DNA from: Mesorhizobium huakuii
GTDB lineage: Bacteria > Pseudomonadota > Alphaproteobacteria > Rhizobiales > Rhizobiaceae
Direction of reading: 5' to 3'
Length of the DNA: 64,000 nt
NCBI RefSeq assembly: GCF_030160235.1
Contig: NZ_BSNY01000071.1
Span: forward strand, 124,001-188,000
Below the pieces are notes generated by a model that made no database searches, had not been told where the DNA came from, and saw only the letters and a program-made list of their open reading frames with translations. How positions within the stretch are numbered: the stretch's first letter is position 1; each line of letters begins with the position of its first letter. The position numbers were made by a program, and so were the translations under genes. This document shows positions 46,462 to 55,985 of this stretch, piece by piece.

Positions 46462-47600
46462 ACGCTCCCTTCGTGCTCGCCATCCCGCGGACACGCGCCT
46501 TCGAAGTCGTGACGTCGGCGGCGCGCCTGGCCGAGATCGCACCGGCCTGGACCGCGCTCTGGCAGCGAGCCGGCGGGCTTGTCTTCCAGCATCCCGGCTG
46601 GATCGCGGCCTGGTGGCGCACCACACCGCATCAGGAGCGGCGCACGCTCAGGATCGGGCTTGCCTGGAACGGCGACCGGCTCGACGGCGTCATCGCGCTC
46701 GCCACGTTCAAGCGCTCCGGCATCCGCATGCTCGAATGGGCGGCGAAGGATCACAGCGACTATGGCGACGCGCTGGTCGCGCCCGACAGCGATCCGCAGG
46801 TGATCGCCCGCCTCTGGCAGCATGTCTTTGATCAGGGCGGCTTCGACATCGTCTATCTCAACCGCCTGCTGCCGGATGCCGGTGTCCGGACCCTGCTGGA
46901 TCCGGCCTCGCGCCATGGCAAGGCGCTTCGGCCCAACCACCGCAGTGAAATCAGCTACCGTGTCGTAGGCCCCTGGCAAAGCGGGGCGGAATGGTTCGAG
47001 ACGCTGTCCAAGAAAGCCCGGCAGAACTACCGCCGTGGCCGCAAGTTCATGGAAGAAGCCGGGGCGGTGCGTTTCCGCCTGCTGGGTGCGGATGACCCGC
47101 GCGAGCCGGTGCTCGCACGGGTCGCGGTGCTGAAGCGCCTCTGGCTCGCGCGGCATGGCCGCGCCTCCGACCTGTTCGACGAGGGCTCGCCCGTTCTCGC
47201 CGCACTTGTTTCGGTGCTGGCCGAACTCGGGCTGTTGCGCATCTTCGTGCTGGAGCTTGACGACACGATCATCGCCGTCTCGATCAATTTCGAGCAGCAC
47301 GGCACGATGATGGCTTTCGTCACCACCTATGATCCTGAATATGAGCGCGCCTCGCCGGGCATGGTGCTGATGATGGACTATATCCAGTGGTCGCTCGACC
47401 GTGGCCTCGGCAAAGTCGATTTTCTCTGCGGCGGCGAGGATTTCAAGCGGCGCTTCGCCACGCAATCAGTCACGCTGTCGTCGATGATCGGCGCGCGCGG
47501 TCTGCGCGGCCGTCTTGCCGTGCTGGCCGATCGTGTCGTCCATGTCAGCAAGTCCTGGCGGGCACAGCGGCAGCCGAAAGCCCAAACGCCCGACGAGTGA
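46458..47600 (+). CDS. GNAT/FemAB-like acyltransferase (BioF2-like, CelD type)
   Basis: The 380-residue protein has an N-terminal segment with HPGWIAAWWR and a GNAT-like C-terminal half containing KKARQNYRRGRKFMEEAG and the acyl-CoA-type DYIQWSLDRGLGKVDFLCGG region. This is the Acetyltransf_6 pattern found in polysaccharide and lipid modification loci. No catalytic substrate can be named. It is coupled to the hydroxylase gene, which suggests a two-step modification of a shared lipid or glycan. Confidence 0.82.
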   Translation: MNAPFVLAIPRTRAFEVVTSAARLAEIAPAWTALWQRAGGLVFQHPGWIAAWWRTTPHQERRTLRIGLAWNGDRLDGVIALATFKRSGIRMLEWAAKDHSDYGDALVAPDSDPQVIARLWQHVFDQGGFDIVYLNRLLPDAGVRTLLDPASRHGKALRPNHRSEISYRVVGPWQSGAEWFETLSKKARQNYRRGRKFMEEAGAVRFRLLGADDPREPVLARVAVLKRLWLARHGRASDLFDEGSPVLAALVSVLAELGLLRIFVLELDDTIIAVSINFEQHGTMMAFVTTYDPEYERASPGMVLMMDYIQWSLDRGLGKVDFLCGGEDFKRRFATQSVTLSSMIGARGLRGRLAVLADRVVHVSKSWRAQRQPKAQTPDE

Positions 47601-47627
47601 GGGCGGGCTCGTATAGGCCTTCGACAC

Positions 47628-48095
47628 TCAAAGCGCGCGAACGGCTTCCAGCACGTCCTCGGCATGGCCTTTGACCCGGACCTTGCGCCAGATCCTGGCG
47701 ATCCGCCCGTCACGGCCGATCAGGAACGTCGCGCGTTCGACGCCCATATATTTGCGGCCATACATCGATTTCTCGACCCACAGATGGTAGGCTTCTATCA
47801 CCTTGCGCTCCTCGTCGGCGGCGAGGTCGACGGTGAGGTTGTATTTCGATTTGAACTTGTCGTGCTTCCTGACGGGATCAGGTGACAGACCGATCACCAC
47901 AGCGCCTGCCTTCTCGAATTCCGGTTTCAGCTGCGAAAAGCTGATCGCTTCCTGGGTGCAGCTCGTCGTGTCGTCCTGCGGATAGAAATACAGGACGACG
48001 GGTTTACCGGACGAGGCCGAAAGGCTTAAAGACCCGCCACCGTCCCGCGGCAGATCGAATTGCGGCGCAAGATCGCCCACGTCGAGGTCAGCCAT
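47628..48095 (-). CDS. bcp: Thiol peroxidase of the Bcp/PrxQ type
   Basis: The 155-residue peroxiredoxin reduces peroxides. The peroxidatic cysteine is C46 in DDTTSCTQEA. The resolving cysteine five residues later in most Bcp proteins is replaced by isoleucine (EAISF), which suggests a one-cysteine mechanism using thioredoxin or glutathione. The later GVERATFLIGRDG is typical. The ATG at 48095 is used. It is divergent from the AsmA-like gene. Confidence 0.92.
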   Translation of the reverse strand: MADLDVGDLAPQFDLPRDGGGSLSLSASSGKPVVLYFYPQDDTTSCTQEAISFSQLKPEFEKAGAVVIGLSPDPVRKHDKFKSKYNLTVDLAADEERKVIEAYHLWVEKSMYGRKYMGVERATFLIGRDGRIARIWRKVRVKGHAEDVLEAVRAL

Positions 48096-48190
48096 ATCGA
48101 TGCCCTTGTTTGAGGTTACGCGCGACGCCACACCGATATAGTGTCGACCGGGGATTCGTCCACGAGCGAATTTGTACAACGGAAGATTGC

Positions 48191-51100
48191 GTGGATCAGG
48201 AGCAACCGCAGCACGAGAAGATCAGGTTCAGGCGTGACGAGATCACCGACCTGGGGGCTTTGCCGTCGGCGTGCCGCGTTCCACCGCTCGGTCAGGCGTC
48301 GATCGGCCGCGGCTTCCGTATCCTTTCGCGCGTGTTCGCCGGCATGGTCGCGTTCATCTTGCTGGCCGCGGTCGTTGTCTATCTGGTCGGGGCATCCGGA
48401 GTCGGCTCCGAGCGGCTTCGGGCGGAAGCGGAGACCGCCATCGAGAAACTCGCCGGTGTCGATGTTAATGTGACGGTCGGGCCGGCGCGCATCACGCTCG
48501 ACAGTTCGAGCTTCGTCGCGCTTCAGGTCAGCGACGTCAGCCTGAAGACATCAGACGCCAAACCGATGGCGGATGCCGGCCGCGTCCGCTTCGGCATGCG
48601 CCTGATCCCGCTTCTTTGGGGAGAGGTGCGGCTGACCAGCGCCAGGATATCGGATGCCCGCATCGTTGTGGCGGCGATGCCGTCCGGTGGCGACTGGACA
48701 GCGCAATTGCGCAATGAGGACGGCCTCGTCGATCCCGAGAAACTGTCGGACGCGGTGTTCGGCAACATCCATCGCGCTCTCGACGCCGTGCGGGAAGATT
48801 CGATGCGCCGGATCGATCTCACCAATGTCGAATTCGTCCTGCCTGAAACCGGATCGATCAAGCTGGTCACGATCGCCGACGCCACCGTCGTACAGTCGGG
48901 GCCGGGCGCTGTGGAGTTTTCCTCGGAGGCGGATGTCGACGGCAGAAAGGTCACGGTTGCCGCCTCCGCCACCCGCGATATCGCCGCGCATCGCGTGACG
49001 GCGCTGACTGCGAGCGTCGATCTGGCGGCTGGCGACAACACCGCTGCCGGCGCCGGGAAGCTGGGCGCGATCGCGTTGAAGCTGACGGGGGCGGAAGGAT
49101 CCGGCACCAATGAGTCACGGCTGGCGGCCTCCCTGTCGTCCGCAGGGTCCGTGCTCGATCTTGGCACGCGCGGCTTGCTGCCGGCCGATGTTGATGTCGA
49201 TGCGACGCTTGTCCATGGCAGCAACAAAATCCAGGTCGACAGGCTGCTCTTGAAGACCGGCCGGTCCTCTTTCAATTTCGGCGGCTCGATAGGGCCAAAG
49301 CCGGCGACAGGGGCGGCGGGCGAGGAGCCCTCCTATCGTTACGACCTGACCAGCGATGGTTCGACCCTGGCGCCATCGGAATCGCCTGAGCCCGCACTGA
49401 ACTTCCTCGCCCGCATTGCCGGCGTCTATCAGACCAAGAGTCACAAATTGGTGGCCGAACAGATCGCGGTTCGGTCCGCTGCCTCGGGCGAGGTGCTCGG
49501 CACCGCGGCCGTGGCATTCGTTGACGGCAAGGCACCGGGGGTCAATCTGGCGCTCAGCGTCCATGATATGCCGGTGTCGCACGTCAAGCAGCTGTGGCCG
49601 TGGTTCTCGGCCCGAAACGCTCGGCTCTGGGTGCTGGACAAGCTGTTCGGCGGCCGCGTCGTCGATGCCAACCTCCAGTTCCAGGTTGTGCCGGATCGCC
49701 TCGGCAACGGCGTGCCGCTTTCGGCCGACGAGGTGTTCGGCCGCTTCCAGATCGAGGGCTCGCGCTTTGACACGGCAGGCCGTATTCCGCCGATACGCGA
49801 CGCGGTCGGCGTCGTCGCCTTTCACGGCAATGACGTCGACATTTCGCTCGCCTCGGGCACAGTCTTCATGCCCAGTGGCCGCACCGTGGCGGCCAGCAAC
49901 GGTACGCTGGCGGTCAAGGCGGCGAACCACCCGCCGGTCATCGGCGCCCTCGACATCGATGTGGAGGGCGAGGCGCCGGCTGTCGCCGAACTCGCCTCCT
50001 ACGAGCCGATCAACGCCATGCGTCATGTCGGCTTCCTGCCGGAGGACCTGTCCGGCAGCGTCACTGGACATGTCCGGGCGGACATCCCGCTGCAGTCCGG
50101 CGTCGATACGTCGAAGCTCGACTGGCTGGTGTCGCTCGACTACACCGGCCTGTCGCTGGCCAAGCCGTTCGAGGGACAGACCGTGACGGATGCCGACGGT
50201 TCGATTACCGTCGACCCCGAAAAGGCGGTGATTTCCGCCAAGGCAGCGCTCAACGGCATTCCGGCCGAACTCGACCTCATCGAGCCGTTGGCGGACAACG
50301 GGCCGCCGCGCAGCCGCAAGGTGGCCCTGGTGCTCGACGACAAGGTCCGTGCCGCGGCCATGCCCGGCCTGACGCCTTTGCTTGGCGGAACGGTAAAGGT
50401 CGCGATCGACAAGAGCGGCAGCGGCAACCAGAACGTCTCCGCCGACCTGACCAGTGCCAGGCTGGACATTCCCTGGGCCGGCTGGAGCAAGGGGGCAGGG
50501 GTTCCCGCCAGTGTCACCTTCGTGATGACCAAGGCCGGCGACACCACGACGCTGTCCGATTTCAACCTCGACGGCAAGACATTCTCCATCGACGGCAGCA
50601 TCGTGCTGGTCAACGGCGCCCTGTCGTCGGCCAAGTTCAGCAAGGTCACCTTGAACCGGGGTGACGATGTAGCGATTTCAGTGAAGCGGTCAGGCAAGGG
50701 CTACGCCGTCGACATCAACGGCAGTGCGCTCGACGCGCGTTCGCTCATCAAGCAGTTCACGTCCGATGTGGACACCGCGACCAAGACGACCGGAACAGAC
50801 AACATTTCCGTCAGCGCCGACGTCGAGCAGCTCACCGGCTTCCATGACGAGCAACTGTCCAATTTGAAGCTCGACTACAGCGCGGCCGGCTCAAGGGTGA
50901 ACGGGCTGAAGGTCAGCGCCACGGCAAGTTCAGGCGCGGCCATCACCATCAGCAACACAACCGGCGACGGCCGGCGTTCGCTCAACGTGAAGTCAGCGGA
51001 CGCCGGCGCGATACTGAGGTTCCTGAACGTCTACGAGCACATGGAAGGCGGCTCGATCATGCTGGCGCTGACCGGGGCCGGCGACGGGCCGATGAAAGGC

Positions 51101-51571
51101 AAGGTCGACACCAGCAACTTCTTCATCGTCAACGAACCGAAACTCGCCTCCATAGTCTCGACCACGCCGGCCGGCGACAACCGCAGCCTCAACCAGGCGG
51201 TCAAGGGCAATCTCGACACGTCGCGGGTCAAATTCGAACGCGGTTATGCCGAGATCGAGAAAGGCGGCGGCTATTTGAAGCTGGCCAATGGCGTACTGCG
51301 CGGTCCGCGCATCGGCACGACGTTCCAGGGCATCCTTTACGACCAGAACAACAATATGGACATGACCGGCACCTTCATGCCGGTCTACGGCCTCAACCGC
51401 ATCTTCGGCGAACTGCCCATCGTCGGCGCGCTTCTGGGCAACGGCCGCGACCGCGGCCTGATCGGCGTCACCTACCGGCTCAGGGGCAATGCCAACAAGC
51501 CGGTGCTCGACGTCAATCCGCTGTCGGTGATTGCGCCGGGCATATTCAGGTCGATCTTCGAGTACCGGTGA
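48191..51571 (+). CDS. Large AsmA-like (DUF3971/YhdP-type) envelope protein
   Basis: The 1126-residue protein has one N-terminal transmembrane helix (about residues 53-71, VFAGMVAFILLAAVVVYLVG). A long periplasmic beta-rich body follows, ending in an AsmA C-terminal-type region (FERGYAEIEKGGGYLKLANG, GVTYRLRGNANKPVLDVNPL). Such proteins are proposed to bridge inner and outer membrane for phospholipid transport. The GTG at 48191 with GGAAGA five bases before is preferred. A TTG at 48110 would add 27 residues. Confidence 0.85.
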   Translation: MDQEQPQHEKIRFRRDEITDLGALPSACRVPPLGQASIGRGFRILSRVFAGMVAFILLAAVVVYLVGASGVGSERLRAEAETAIEKLAGVDVNVTVGPARITLDSSSFVALQVSDVSLKTSDAKPMADAGRVRFGMRLIPLLWGEVRLTSARISDARIVVAAMPSGGDWTAQLRNEDGLVDPEKLSDAVFGNIHRALDAVREDSMRRIDLTNVEFVLPETGSIKLVTIADATVVQSGPGAVEFSSEADVDGRKVTVAASATRDIAAHRVTALTASVDLAAGDNTAAGAGKLGAIALKLTGAEGSGTNESRLAASLSSAGSVLDLGTRGLLPADVDVDATLVHGSNKIQVDRLLLKTGRSSFNFGGSIGPKPATGAAGEEPSYRYDLTSDGSTLAPSESPEPALNFLARIAGVYQTKSHKLVAEQIAVRSAASGEVLGTAAVAFVDGKAPGVNLALSVHDMPVSHVKQLWPWFSARNARLWVLDKLFGGRVVDANLQFQVVPDRLGNGVPLSADEVFGRFQIEGSRFDTAGRIPPIRDAVGVVAFHGNDVDISLASGTVFMPSGRTVAASNGTLAVKAANHPPVIGALDIDVEGEAPAVAELASYEPINAMRHVGFLPEDLSGSVTGHVRADIPLQSGVDTSKLDWLVSLDYTGLSLAKPFEGQTVTDADGSITVDPEKAVISAKAALNGIPAELDLIEPLADNGPPRSRKVALVLDDKVRAAAMPGLTPLLGGTVKVAIDKSGSGNQNVSADLTSARLDIPWAGWSKGAGVPASVTFVMTKAGDTTTLSDFNLDGKTFSIDGSIVLVNGALSSAKFSKVTLNRGDDVAISVKRSGKGYAVDINGSALDARSLIKQFTSDVDTATKTTGTDNISVSADVEQLTGFHDEQLSNLKLDYSAAGSRVNGLKVSATASSGAAITISNTTGDGRRSLNVKSADAGAILRFLNVYEHMEGGSIMLALTGAGDGPMKGKVDTSNFFIVNEPKLASIVSTTPAGDNRSLNQAVKGNLDTSRVKFERGYAEIEKGGGYLKLANGVLRGPRIGTTFQGILYDQNNNMDMTGTFMPVYGLNRIFGELPIVGALLGNGRDRGLIGVTYRLRGNANKPVLDVNPLSVIAPGIFRSIFEYR

Positions 51572-51577
51572 ACGGCC

Positions 51578-52831
51578 TCAGGCCGGCCGTACCAGGACGT
51601 GTTTTTTCTTGCCCAGTGAAAGCTTTACGACGTTTTCCGGACTCAGATCCTGAAGCGTGACCGTGCGGCGGTCGTCGCTGACCGACTGGTCGTTGATGCG
51701 AACCGCGCCGCCCTGTATGTGCCGCCGCGCCTCGCCATTGGACGCGGCCAGCCCGGCGGTGACCAGCAGCGACAGGATGCCGACGCCGGCTTCGAGTGCT
51801 GCCTTGTCGGCCCCGACCGTCGGCAATGTGTCGGCGAGCGCCCCTTCCTCGAAGGTCTTGCGCGCGGTTTCCTCGGCCTGGTTCGCCGCTTCGCGGCCAT
51901 GGACGATCGCCGTCGTCTCCGTGGCCAGGATCTTCTTGGCCTCGTTGATCTCGGAGCCGCCGAGTGCCGCCAGGCGCGCGATTTCGTCGAGGGGCAGGCG
52001 GGTGAATATCTTCAGGAAGCGCTCGACATCGGCGTCCTCGGTGTTGCGCCAGTACTGCCAGAAATCATAGGGCGAGAAGAGGTCGCCGTTGAGCCACACC
52101 GCACCCTTTGCCGACTTGCCCATCTTGGCGCCCGACGATGTCGTGAGCAGCGGCGTGGTCAGCGCGTAAAGCTGCGGCGTTCCCATGCGATGGCCGAGAT
52201 CGACACCATTGATGATGTTGCCCCACTGGTCCGACCCGCCCATCTGCAGGCGGCAGTTCTGGCGCCGGGCGAGTTCGACGAAATCGTAGCCTTGCAGGAT
52301 CATGTAGTTGAATTCGAGGAACGACAGCGACTGCTCGCGGTCGAGCCTGAGCTTGACGCTGTCGAAGGTCAGCATGCGGTTGACGGAGAAATGCCGGCCG
52401 ACGTCGCGCAGGAACTCGACATAGTTGAGCTTCATCAGCCAGTCGGCATTGTTGACCATGATGGCGTCGTTCGGGCCGTCGCCGAAGCGCAGGATGCGGC
52501 CGAAGATGCGCTTGATGCCTTCGATGTTGATGGCGATCGCCTCGGGCGTCAAAAGGCTGCGCTGGTCGTCGCGGAAGGACGGGTCGCCGATCATCGACGT
52601 GCCGCCGCCCATCAGCGCGATCGGCCGGTGTCCGGTTTCCTGCAGCCAGTAAAGCATGGTCGCCGAGATCAGATTGCCGATATGCAGGCTGGTGGCGGTG
52701 GCATCGTAGCCGACATAGGCGGTGACCGTTTCCTTGGCGAAAAGCTCGTCGAGGCCGGTCTCGTCCGAAATCTGGTGGATGAAGCCGCGCTCGCTCATCG
52801 TGCGCAGGAAATCGGATTTGAAGGCAGGCAT
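51578..52831 (-). CDS. tyrS: Tyrosyl-tRNA synthetase
   Basis: The 417-residue class I synthetase charges tRNA-Tyr. It has HIGN (50-53) as the HIGH-type motif and KMGKS (236-240) as KMSKS-type. A C-terminal S4 RNA-binding domain carries [19 protein letters not shown]. The [10 protein letters not shown] segment is a TyrRS hallmark. Length and motifs are complete. Its stop faces the AsmA-like gene stop seven bases away. Confidence 0.98.
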   Translation of the reverse strand: MPAFKSDFLRTMSERGFIHQISDETGLDELFAKETVTAYVGYDATATSLHIGNLISATMLYWLQETGHRPIALMGGGTSMIGDPSFRDDQRSLLTPEAIAINIEGIKRIFGRILRFGDGPNDAIMVNNADWLMKLNYVEFLRDVGRHFSVNRMLTFDSVKLRLDREQSLSFLEFNYMILQGYDFVELARRQNCRLQMGGSDQWGNIINGVDLGHRMGTPQLYALTTPLLTTSSGAKMGKSAKGAVWLNGDLFSPYDFWQYWRNTEDADVERFLKIFTRLPLDEIARLAALGGSEINEAKKILATETTAIVHGREAANQAEETARKTFEEGALADTLPTVGADKAALEAGVGILSLLVTAGLAASNGEARRHIQGGAVRINDQSVSDDRRTVTLQDLSPENVVKLSLGKKKHVLVRPA

Positions 52832-52900
52832 ATTTTGTTTCCCGAAAGCGTCCGGCCGGTCTGATGCGGCCTATATGAAGGCGCGCGTTTAGCATCCAAG

Positions 52901-52931
52901 CGCGATCAGCAAAAGTGGAATCCGGTTTTGC
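52901..52931 (+). repeat. 31-bp direct repeat, first copy
   Basis: The segment begins CGCGATCAGCAAAAGTGG. Its core, GCAAAAGTGGA then TCCGGTTTTGC, is an imperfect palindrome of 23 bp. It lies in the 334-base gap between tyrS and the GT2 gene. Similar motifs recur in rhizobial genomes as I remember, unverified. Confidence 0.85.
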
Positions 52932-52957
52932 GTCGGATCGCGCGCCAACCAAGAGGT

Positions 52958-52988
52958 CGCGATCAGCAAAAGTGGAATCCGGTTTTGC
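52958..52988 (+). repeat. 31-bp direct repeat, second copy
   Basis: Identical over 31 bp to 52901-52931, with a period of 57 bp. No third copy was seen nearby, so it is not a CRISPR. The rest of 52832-53165 shows no gene. Confidence 0.85.
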
Positions 52989-53165
52989 CGTGGATTGCCA
53001 TGCGCGAAGGATCACAAGATGTCCTGACGATCACCGGTTGTTGAAACGGTGCATCGCGCCGTCCGGCACGAATGCTTGCTTCATCGTTTCGGCTGGCGTA
53101 ATGAGGCGCCGCGCCAAAGGTTCTTGCAGCCCACGACCTCGAGCGGCACCGCACGGCATCCATCA

Positions 53166-53933
53166 ATGCCACATTCGACGACAGAGCCCCGACGCGACAT
53201 GCCGGACGCATTGATATCCATCGTCATTCCCTGCAGGAACGAGGCGGCAAACCTGCCGCTGCTGATCGACGAGATCGAGGCGGCGATGGCCGGGCGCGAT
53301 TTCGAACTGATCATCGTCAATGACGGCTCGACCGACGAGACCGCTGCCGTGCTTACCGAGCAGACGGCACTTCGCTCGTTTCCGGTGCGGGAGTTGCGGC
53401 ACCAGAAGTCCGCCGGCCAGAGCCTCTCGGTGCGTTCGGGCGCCTGGGCGGCGCGCGGCGGCATCGTCGCCACGATCGACGGCGACGGCCAGAACGATCC
53501 GCAATACATTCCGGTGCTGGTCGATGCCTTGCGGCAGGCCGGCCCGGATTTCGGCGCAGCCCAGGGGCAGCGCCTCAAGCGCCGTGACAGCAAGGTCAAG
53601 CAACTGGCGTCGCTTTTCGCCAACTGGCTGAGAAACGCCATCCTGCATGACGAGACGCGTGATACGGGCTGCGGCCTGAAGGCTGTTCACACCGATATCC
53701 TGCGCAAATTGCCCTTTTTCGACGGCACGCACCGCTTCGTCCCGGCCCTGGTCATCCAGGAAGGCTATCGCGTCGTGCATTGCGATGTCGTCGACCGCTC
53801 GCGCCGCCACGGCAAGTCAAACTACGGCATTTTCGACCGCGGCCTGCAGGGCGCGCTCGATCTCGGCGGTGTCTGGTGGCTGCGCCGCCGGCGCCGCCGA
53901 ATGCCAAAAGTAGAGGAAATCAAGCGTGTTTAA
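53166..53933 (+). CDS. Glycosyltransferase family 2, polyprenyl-phosphate sugar synthase-like
   Basis: The 255-residue GT2 protein has ISIVIPCRNEAANLPLLI near the N-terminus, the DGSTDE nucleotide-sugar motif and DGDGQNDP acidic motif. It resembles dolichyl-phosphate mannose synthase, ArnC and RgtE, which make lipid-linked sugars at the inner face of the membrane. The next two genes support a lipid-linked donor. ATG at 53166 is used; ATG at 53196 is equally possible because neither has a clear binding site. Confidence 0.87.
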   Translation: MPHSTTEPRRDMPDALISIVIPCRNEAANLPLLIDEIEAAMAGRDFELIIVNDGSTDETAAVLTEQTALRSFPVRELRHQKSAGQSLSVRSGAWAARGGIVATIDGDGQNDPQYIPVLVDALRQAGPDFGAAQGQRLKRRDSKVKQLASLFANWLRNAILHDETRDTGCGLKAVHTDILRKLPFFDGTHRFVPALVIQEGYRVVHCDVVDRSRRHGKSNYGIFDRGLQGALDLGGVWWLRRRRRRMPKVEEIKRV

Positions 53934-54258
53934 CGTGCTTCAGGAACTGGGGACCTGGCTTCACCAGGTCTTCATCAAGCAATTCGATGCGTGGATCCTG
54001 CTCGGCTTCGTTGCGCAGTTCTTCTTCACCATGCGCTTTGTCGTGCAGTGGCTCGCCTCGGAAAAGGCCAAGCGCAGCGTCGTGCCGGTGGCCTTCTGGT
54101 TCTTCTCGCTGTTCGGCGGCGGCCTGCTTCTGATCTATGCCATCCAGCGCCAGGATCCGGTTTTCATCGCCGGCCAGGCCATGGGCATGTTCATTTACAT
54201 CAGAAATCTCTGGCTGATCGCCAATGAGCGCAAGGCGGCGATGACCAAGGTCGATTGA
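53926..54258 (+). CDS. Lipid A biosynthesis N-terminal-domain (LAB_N) membrane protein
   Basis: The 110-residue protein has three hydrophobic helices and the LAB_N pattern WILLGFVAQFFFTMRFVVQW, then WFFSLFGGGLLLIYAIQRQD. This small domain occurs at the N-terminus of some LpxB proteins and alone beside lipid A glycosyltransferases. It overlaps the GT2 stop by eight bases, so the two are coupled. A GTG start is used. Confidence 0.88.
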   Translation: MFNVLQELGTWLHQVFIKQFDAWILLGFVAQFFFTMRFVVQWLASEKAKRSVVPVAFWFFSLFGGGLLLIYAIQRQDPVFIAGQAMGMFIYIRNLWLIANERKAAMTKVD

Positions 54259-54290
54259 GCGCTTCGAAAAATGGTTAGAGAGGCTGATGC

Positions 54291-55940
54291 ATGGCGTTGA
54301 ACAGGAACTACATTCTTCTCTTCCTGTTCAGCCTGGTGATGACGCTTTCGGGGCTGGCGTCGCTGCCGCCGATCGATCGGGACGAGTCGCGCTTCGTCCA
54401 GGCGACCAAGCAGATGGCCGAGAGCGGCGACTATGTCGACATCCGCTTCCAGGAGGCCTCGCGCTACCAGAAGCCGATCGGCATCTACTGGCTGCAATCG
54501 GCGGCGGTGACGCTGAGCGGCAAGGGCGCCGAGGCGCCGATCTGGGTCTATCGCACGATCTCGGCACTGGGCATTGCCATTGCGGTGCTGGCGATCGCCT
54601 GGACGGGGACCAATCTTTTCGGCCCCAATGCCGGTATCGCCGCAGGCCTGGTGATGGCGGCGATCTTCGCCACCGCGTTCGAGGGGCGCGACGCCAAGAC
54701 CGATGCGATGCTGCTGGCCTGCTGCGTGGCGGCGCAAGGTGCGCTGGCGCAGATCTATCTGGCATCGCGACGCAACGAACCGGTCGCCGGGCATCTCTGG
54801 TGGATTTTCTGGATCGCGCAAGGCGCGGCGATCCTCATCAAGGGGCCGATTGCGCCGCTGCTGTCGGCGCTGACCATCGCGGCGCTGTTCGCCTTCGAAC
54901 GTGACGGGCGCTGGCTGTCGAAGCTAAAGATCGGGCGCGGCCTGTTGCTCGTCGTGGTGATCGCGCTGCCCTGGCTCGCCGCGATCACCTGGAAAAGCCA
55001 TGGCGCTTTCCTGCAGCAGGCAGTCGGCAAGGACATGCTCGGCAAGGTCGCGTCGGGCGAGGAATCGCACGGCCTGCCGCCCGGTTTCTACATGCTGACT
55101 TATTCGCTGTTCATGTGGCCGTTCGGGCTGATCGCGGTCGGCGCCGGCCTCCAGGCCCTCAACCGTCTGCGCGACGATGTCAGGCTGCGCTTCTGCCTCG
55201 CCTGGTATATCCCGTTCTGGCTGGTGTTCGAGCTGATCCCGACCAAGCTGCCGCATTATGTACTGCCGGCCTATCCCGGCATGGCGCTGCTGATCGGCTG
55301 GCTGCTGACATTGCAGCCCGAGGATGCCAATGCACCGCTCAAGCGCTGGCAGCAATGGCTGTGGTGGTCGACCGCCTTCGGCCTGGCCGTGGTCAGCCTT
55401 GGCCTTGCGGCGGTCTGCATTGGAGCCCCGATCTACCTCACCCACAGCTTCTCCTGGTGGAGCATACCGGCCGCCACCGCCGCATTGGGCACGGGCTACT
55501 TCGCGTTTTCGCGGCAGTTGCAGGTGCCGTTGCCCCGCATCGGCGCCACCGCCGCCTGTGCCGGCATCACCTATGCCTTGCTGTTCGGCGTCATCGCGCC
55601 GTCGCTGAAGCCGATCTGGCTGAGCCCGGCGATCAAGCAGGCGGTGCTTGCCAACAAGCCTTGCGACACGACGGTGCTGGCCTCGGCACGGTTTCAGGAG
55701 CCGAGCCTGGTGTTCCTGGTCGGCACGAAAACGGTGCTGACCGATGTCGGTGGCGTGGCGCAGCATCTGCTTGCCGATCCTGCCTGCGCGTTGGGGCTGG
55801 CGCCGATCGAGGACGAGCAGAAACTGAACGGCATGCTGTCGGCACAAGGCAAATCGGTGAACCGGGTCGCGGAGATCGACGGCCTCAACTATTCGTCGGG
55901 AGACAAATTGTCGCTTGGCCTCTATCGTGTGGCCCCATGA
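54291..55940 (+). CDS. ArnT-like glycosyltransferase family 39 (PMT) membrane protein
   Basis: The 549-residue integral membrane enzyme has about twelve helices. The first periplasmic loop carries PPIDRDESRFVQATKQMAES, the acidic motif of lipid-linked sugar transferases, followed by RYQKPIGIYWLQS. ArnT, RgtA-D and PMT-type enzymes use such loops to transfer a sugar from polyprenyl phosphate to lipid A or LPS core. With GT2 and LAB_N it forms an unbroken three-gene unit. Galacturonate is a candidate donor sugar in rhizobia, by inference. Confidence 0.88.
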   Translation: MALNRNYILLFLFSLVMTLSGLASLPPIDRDESRFVQATKQMAESGDYVDIRFQEASRYQKPIGIYWLQSAAVTLSGKGAEAPIWVYRTISALGIAIAVLAIAWTGTNLFGPNAGIAAGLVMAAIFATAFEGRDAKTDAMLLACCVAAQGALAQIYLASRRNEPVAGHLWWIFWIAQGAAILIKGPIAPLLSALTIAALFAFERDGRWLSKLKIGRGLLLVVVIALPWLAAITWKSHGAFLQQAVGKDMLGKVASGEESHGLPPGFYMLTYSLFMWPFGLIAVGAGLQALNRLRDDVRLRFCLAWYIPFWLVFELIPTKLPHYVLPAYPGMALLIGWLLTLQPEDANAPLKRWQQWLWWSTAFGLAVVSLGLAAVCIGAPIYLTHSFSWWSIPAATAALGTGYFAFSRQLQVPLPRIGATAACAGITYALLFGVIAPSLKPIWLSPAIKQAVLANKPCDTTVLASARFQEPSLVFLVGTKTVLTDVGGVAQHLLADPACALGLAPIEDEQKLNGMLSAQGKSVNRVAEIDGLNYSSGDKLSLGLYRVAP

Positions 55941-55985
55941 CGGCTCGTCGATGCCCATGACGGCAACAATGGGGTCGAATTCCCA

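Noticed and set aside
52901-52988. Possible short CRISPR
   Set aside because: Only two repeat copies with one 26-bp gap and no cas gene; better explained as a dispersed repeat.
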